This document shows, one piece after another, positions 5,984-7,493 of a stretch of 7,493 nt of DNA. Source of the DNA: Coriobacteriaceae bacterium (GTDB lineage Bacteria; Actinomycetota; Coriobacteriia; Anaerosomatales; D1FN1-002); the NCBI GenBank assembly GCA_013824215.1, contig PNNM01000052.1:1-7493 (forward strand), given 5' to 3'. Under the pieces are notes generated by a model. It did no database searches, was not told where the DNA came from, and saw only the letters and a list, made by a program, of their open reading frames with translations. A program made the translations under genes and the position numbers. Positions within the stretch are counted from its first letter, which is position 1. Every line of letters starts with the position of its first letter.

Positions 5984-5994
5984 TGTCCTGACAT
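5964..5994 (+). promoter_or_regulatory. Candidate PadR operator overlapping the -10 region
   Basis: TATAGG (5964-5969) and CCTATA (5976-5981) form a perfect inverted repeat with a 6-nt gap inside the promoter. TTGTCCT occurs twice (5972-5978 and 5983-5989), exactly 11 bp apart, which is about one helical turn. TGTC-CT-GACA lies at 5985-5994. Binding here would block RNA polymerase, as expected for an autorepressing PadR protein. Which repeat is recognised is inferred, not shown. Confidence 0.5.
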
Positions 5995-6020
5995 ATATGC
6001 CACGGGGAGGCATTCGCATC

Positions 6021-6572
6021 ATGTCGCTGGAGCACGCCATCCTCGGCTTCCTCGATAGGGGACCGATGACGGGATACGACCTGAAGACGCGCTGTTTCGA
6101 TCGCGACGCATCGCACTTCTGGACCGCTGACCAGGCGCAGGTCTACCGGACGCTCGACCGTCTCGTCACCCGCCGGCTCGTCACCTCGCGCCTCGTCCCG
6201 CAGCGCGGAAAGCCGGACCGCCGCGTCTACTCCGTCACCGACAACGGGCGCTCTGAGCTGCGGGCATGGGTAGCACAGCCGCTGCAGCCCGCGCCGTTGC
6301 GCGACGGTGACCTCTTCAGGCTCTACTTCGGGGCCACGCTCGACGACGCCGCGCTCGAAACGAGGCTCTCAGAGGCCCGCAGAGGCCTTCAGGAACGCCT
6401 CGATGGGGTCAGGGCCCGCTCCTCGGCACTGCGCATCACGACCCGCGAGAAGGCCTTGGCGCGGATGACCCTCGACGCCGCGGCCGCCTCGCTACGCGCC
6501 GAGATCGACTGGATCGACGACTGCATCGAGCGGGTCCGCGAGGGTCTGCCAGCCCCGGAGGAGGTCTCATGA
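6021..6572 (+). CDS. PadR-family transcriptional regulator
   Basis: This is a 183-residue protein. Residues 1-85 are a PadR winged helix with the family landmarks ILGFLDRGPMTGYDLK (7-22), QVYRTLDRLVTRRLV (40-54, recognition helix region) and GKPDRRVYSVTDNGRSEL (63-80, the wing). Residues 88-180 form the helical C-terminal dimerisation domain of the longer PadR (Vir_act_alpha_C) type. PadR proteins are usually repressors released by small aromatic or toxic ligands. The frame is open from 5997, but GGGGAGG (6004-6010) with a 10-nt spacer supports the ATG at 6021. The stop codon overlaps the next gene's start (ATGA), so the two are coupled. The repeats in its own promoter suggest autoregulation. 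The ligand is unknown; the co-encoded flavoprotein may act on it. Confidence 0.93.
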   Translation: MSLEHAILGFLDRGPMTGYDLKTRCFDRDASHFWTADQAQVYRTLDRLVTRRLVTSRLVPQRGKPDRRVYSVTDNGRSELRAWVAQPLQPAPLRDGDLFRLYFGATLDDAALETRLSEARRGLQERLDGVRARSSALRITTREKALARMTLDAAAASLRAEIDWIDDCIERVREGLPAPEEVS

Positions 6573-7147
6573 AGGTGCTCGCCATCGACGCGGGTGCACG
6601 CCGCAGCGCTGTGAGCCGCGCGGTCGAGTCTGCCGCCCGCTCCGCCGAGGCCGCCGGCGCGCAGGTGACCCGCGTCCGGCTCGACGAGCGCGAGATCCGC
6701 TTCTGCACGTCGTGCGGGTTCTGCGGCACCAGCGGCGCCTGCAAGATCGAGGACGACCTGCCTTCGCTCGCGGCGCTCATCGCCGGGGCCGACGGCGTCA
6801 TCTTCGGCACACCCGGCTACTTCCGCCGGGCGAACGTATGCACCAAGGCGTTCCTCGATCGCCTGAGCGGCTACTTCGGAGCGCACGCGCGCGGAGCCGA
6901 GACCCGCGCGTGCGCCCGAGGCCGCTCGGCCGTCGTCATCACCGCGTGCTCGGCCCCCGAACCGTTCGCGACCTTCTTCGGCTACTCCACCGGCCCGGTG
7001 CGCGAGCTCAGGCGGGCACTGGAGTTCGCGGGTCTGCGCTTCGTCGGCTCGCTGGCCGTCACCGACCTGTGGCGTCGCAGCGGTCCGGACGAGGTCGACG
7101 AGCGCAAGGCCTCGTCGCTCGGGAGGATCCTCGTCGGAAGGATATAG
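6569..7147 (+). CDS. Iron-sulfur flavoprotein / NADPH-dependent FMN reductase-like flavodoxin-fold protein
   Basis: The protein has 192 residues with a flavodoxin-like fold. The N-terminal strand MKVLAIDAGARRSAVSR (1-17) leads to the FMN-phosphate loop. DGVIFGTPGYFRRANVCTKAFLDRLSGYF (about 75-103) is the classic FMN-binding and dimer segment of this family. Cys46-X2-Cys49-X2-Cys52-X5-Cys58 matches the compact CX2CX2CX4-7C motif that binds a [4Fe-4S] cluster in iron-sulfur flavoproteins (Isf) of methanogens and other anaerobes. Its length is close to that of Isf. Such proteins pass electrons from ferredoxin to acceptors such as oxygen or peroxide; the substrate here is unknown. It starts inside the padR stop codon (4-nt overlap) and is thus the probable target of that regulator. 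It ends 61 bp before the convergent phosphoglycerate mutase gene. Confidence 0.88.
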   Translation: MKVLAIDAGARRSAVSRAVESAARSAEAAGAQVTRVRLDEREIRFCTSCGFCGTSGACKIEDDLPSLAALIAGADGVIFGTPGYFRRANVCTKAFLDRLSGYFGAHARGAETRACARGRSAVVITACSAPEPFATFFGYSTGPVRELRRALEFAGLRFVGSLAVTDLWRRSGPDEVDERKASSLGRILVGRI

Positions 7148-7208
7148 CGCGATGGTCGTCCCGCACGCACGCCGAACGTCATTCGCCGGCCCGGTCGCCT
7201 AGCCCCAC

Positions 7209-7493
7209 CTAGCCGCCGAGCAGCAGGTCCATGACCCCGCTGCCGGGGTCGACCACCAGGCCGGTCGCCCGCGCGCTCTCCTCGTCGTAGCGCTCGGCGC
7301 CGTTGGAGCGCACCCCCGGGCCCCACAGCACGAAGGGCACCGGCTCGCCCACGTGCGTCTTGATGGCGATCGGCGTGGGGTGGTCGGGCATCGCCAGAAT
7401 GCGCAGGTCGTCCGGGTACTCGAGCAGACGCGCCACGATGCCGTGGTCGATCTCGGCGATGGAGGCGGCCTTGAGGGCGGCGTCCCCCGCATG
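7209..7493 (-). CDS. apgM: Cofactor-independent phosphoglycerate mutase (archaeal type), C-terminal fragment cut by right edge
   Basis: Only the last 94 residues are present; the gene continues beyond base 7493. HAGDAALKAASIAEIDHGIV followed by LRILAMPDHPTPIAIKTHVGEPVPF matches the end of the 2,3-bisphosphoglycerate-independent mutase of the archaeal (ApgM) branch of the alkaline phosphatase superfamily. His1 of the fragment (in HAGD) and the Asp-His of PDHPTP are expected metal ligands. The tail SNGAERYDEESARATGL and MDLLLGG is also typical. The family interconverts 3- and 2-phosphoglycerate in glycolysis. A related branch has been proposed as homoserine kinase, and the fragment alone cannot exclude that. 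It ends convergently 61 bp from the flavoprotein gene, with no clear terminator between them. Confidence 0.88.
   Translation of the reverse strand, partial: HAGDAALKAASIAEIDHGIVARLLEYPDDLRILAMPDHPTPIAIKTHVGEPVPFVLWGPGVRSNGAERYDEESARATGLVVDPGSGVMDLLLGG

Noticed and set aside
7148..7208. Terminator between the convergent flavoprotein and phosphoglycerate mutase genes
   Set aside because: Only weak GC-rich complementarity and no T-run in either direction.

Overview
The window is very GC-rich and densely coded. Its gene content points to an anaerobic, high-GC bacterium, most likely an actinobacterium of the Coriobacteriia kind or a relative. The evidence is a DUF39/ferredoxin homocysteine pathway, an iron-sulfur flavoprotein, a two-CW protein and an archaeal-type phosphoglycerate mutase. 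The assignment is inferred from content and base composition, not from a marker gene.

Left part, minus strand (3298 down to 1). This is a methionine operon read right to left. A good sigma-70-type promoter (-35 at 3298-3293, -10 at 3275-3270) starts a leader of about 375 nt. I read this leader as a T-box riboswitch. It has a Stem I with a specifier loop (AGUA opposite GAAC-AUG-G), a T-box motif GGGTGGTACCGCG, and a terminator hairpin ending in TTTT just before the first gene. The specifier reads AUG (Met). The UGGU of the T-box expects a tRNA with discriminator A, which fits Met. Behind it lie a DUF39 L-aspartate-semialdehyde sulfurtransferase, a NIL-domain 2[4Fe-4S] ferredoxin, and the N-terminal part of a cobalamin-type methionine synthase (homocysteine methyltransferase plus pterin-binding domain) cut by the left edge. 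Together they would turn aspartate semialdehyde plus sulfur into homocysteine and then methionine, without homoserine activation or transsulfuration, under control of uncharged tRNA-Met.

Middle part. On the minus strand, a two-CW cysteine-rich protein (4160-3837) is followed by a Nudix hydrolase (3782-3324). A perfect 8-bp hairpin overlaps the Nudix stop codon. Divergent from them on the plus strand is an EamA/DMT permease (about 4262-5209). Next comes a small membrane-anchored SHOCT-like protein (5319-5531) with a strong Shine-Dalgarno. A 19-bp hairpin (5563-5606) and a gene-free stretch of about 490 bases with several short palindromes follow.

Right part, plus strand. An AT-rich promoter/operator island (5956-5990) precedes a PadR-family repressor (6021-6572). 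The repressor overlaps by 4 bp (ATGA) an iron-sulfur flavoprotein (6569-7147). The operon looks autoregulated. It is convergent with the C-terminal end of a cofactor-independent phosphoglycerate mutase-like gene that enters from the right edge (7493-7209).

The most notable item is the methionyl T-box driving the DUF39 homocysteine-synthesis operon. No rRNA, tRNA, CRISPR array or mobile element was recognised.
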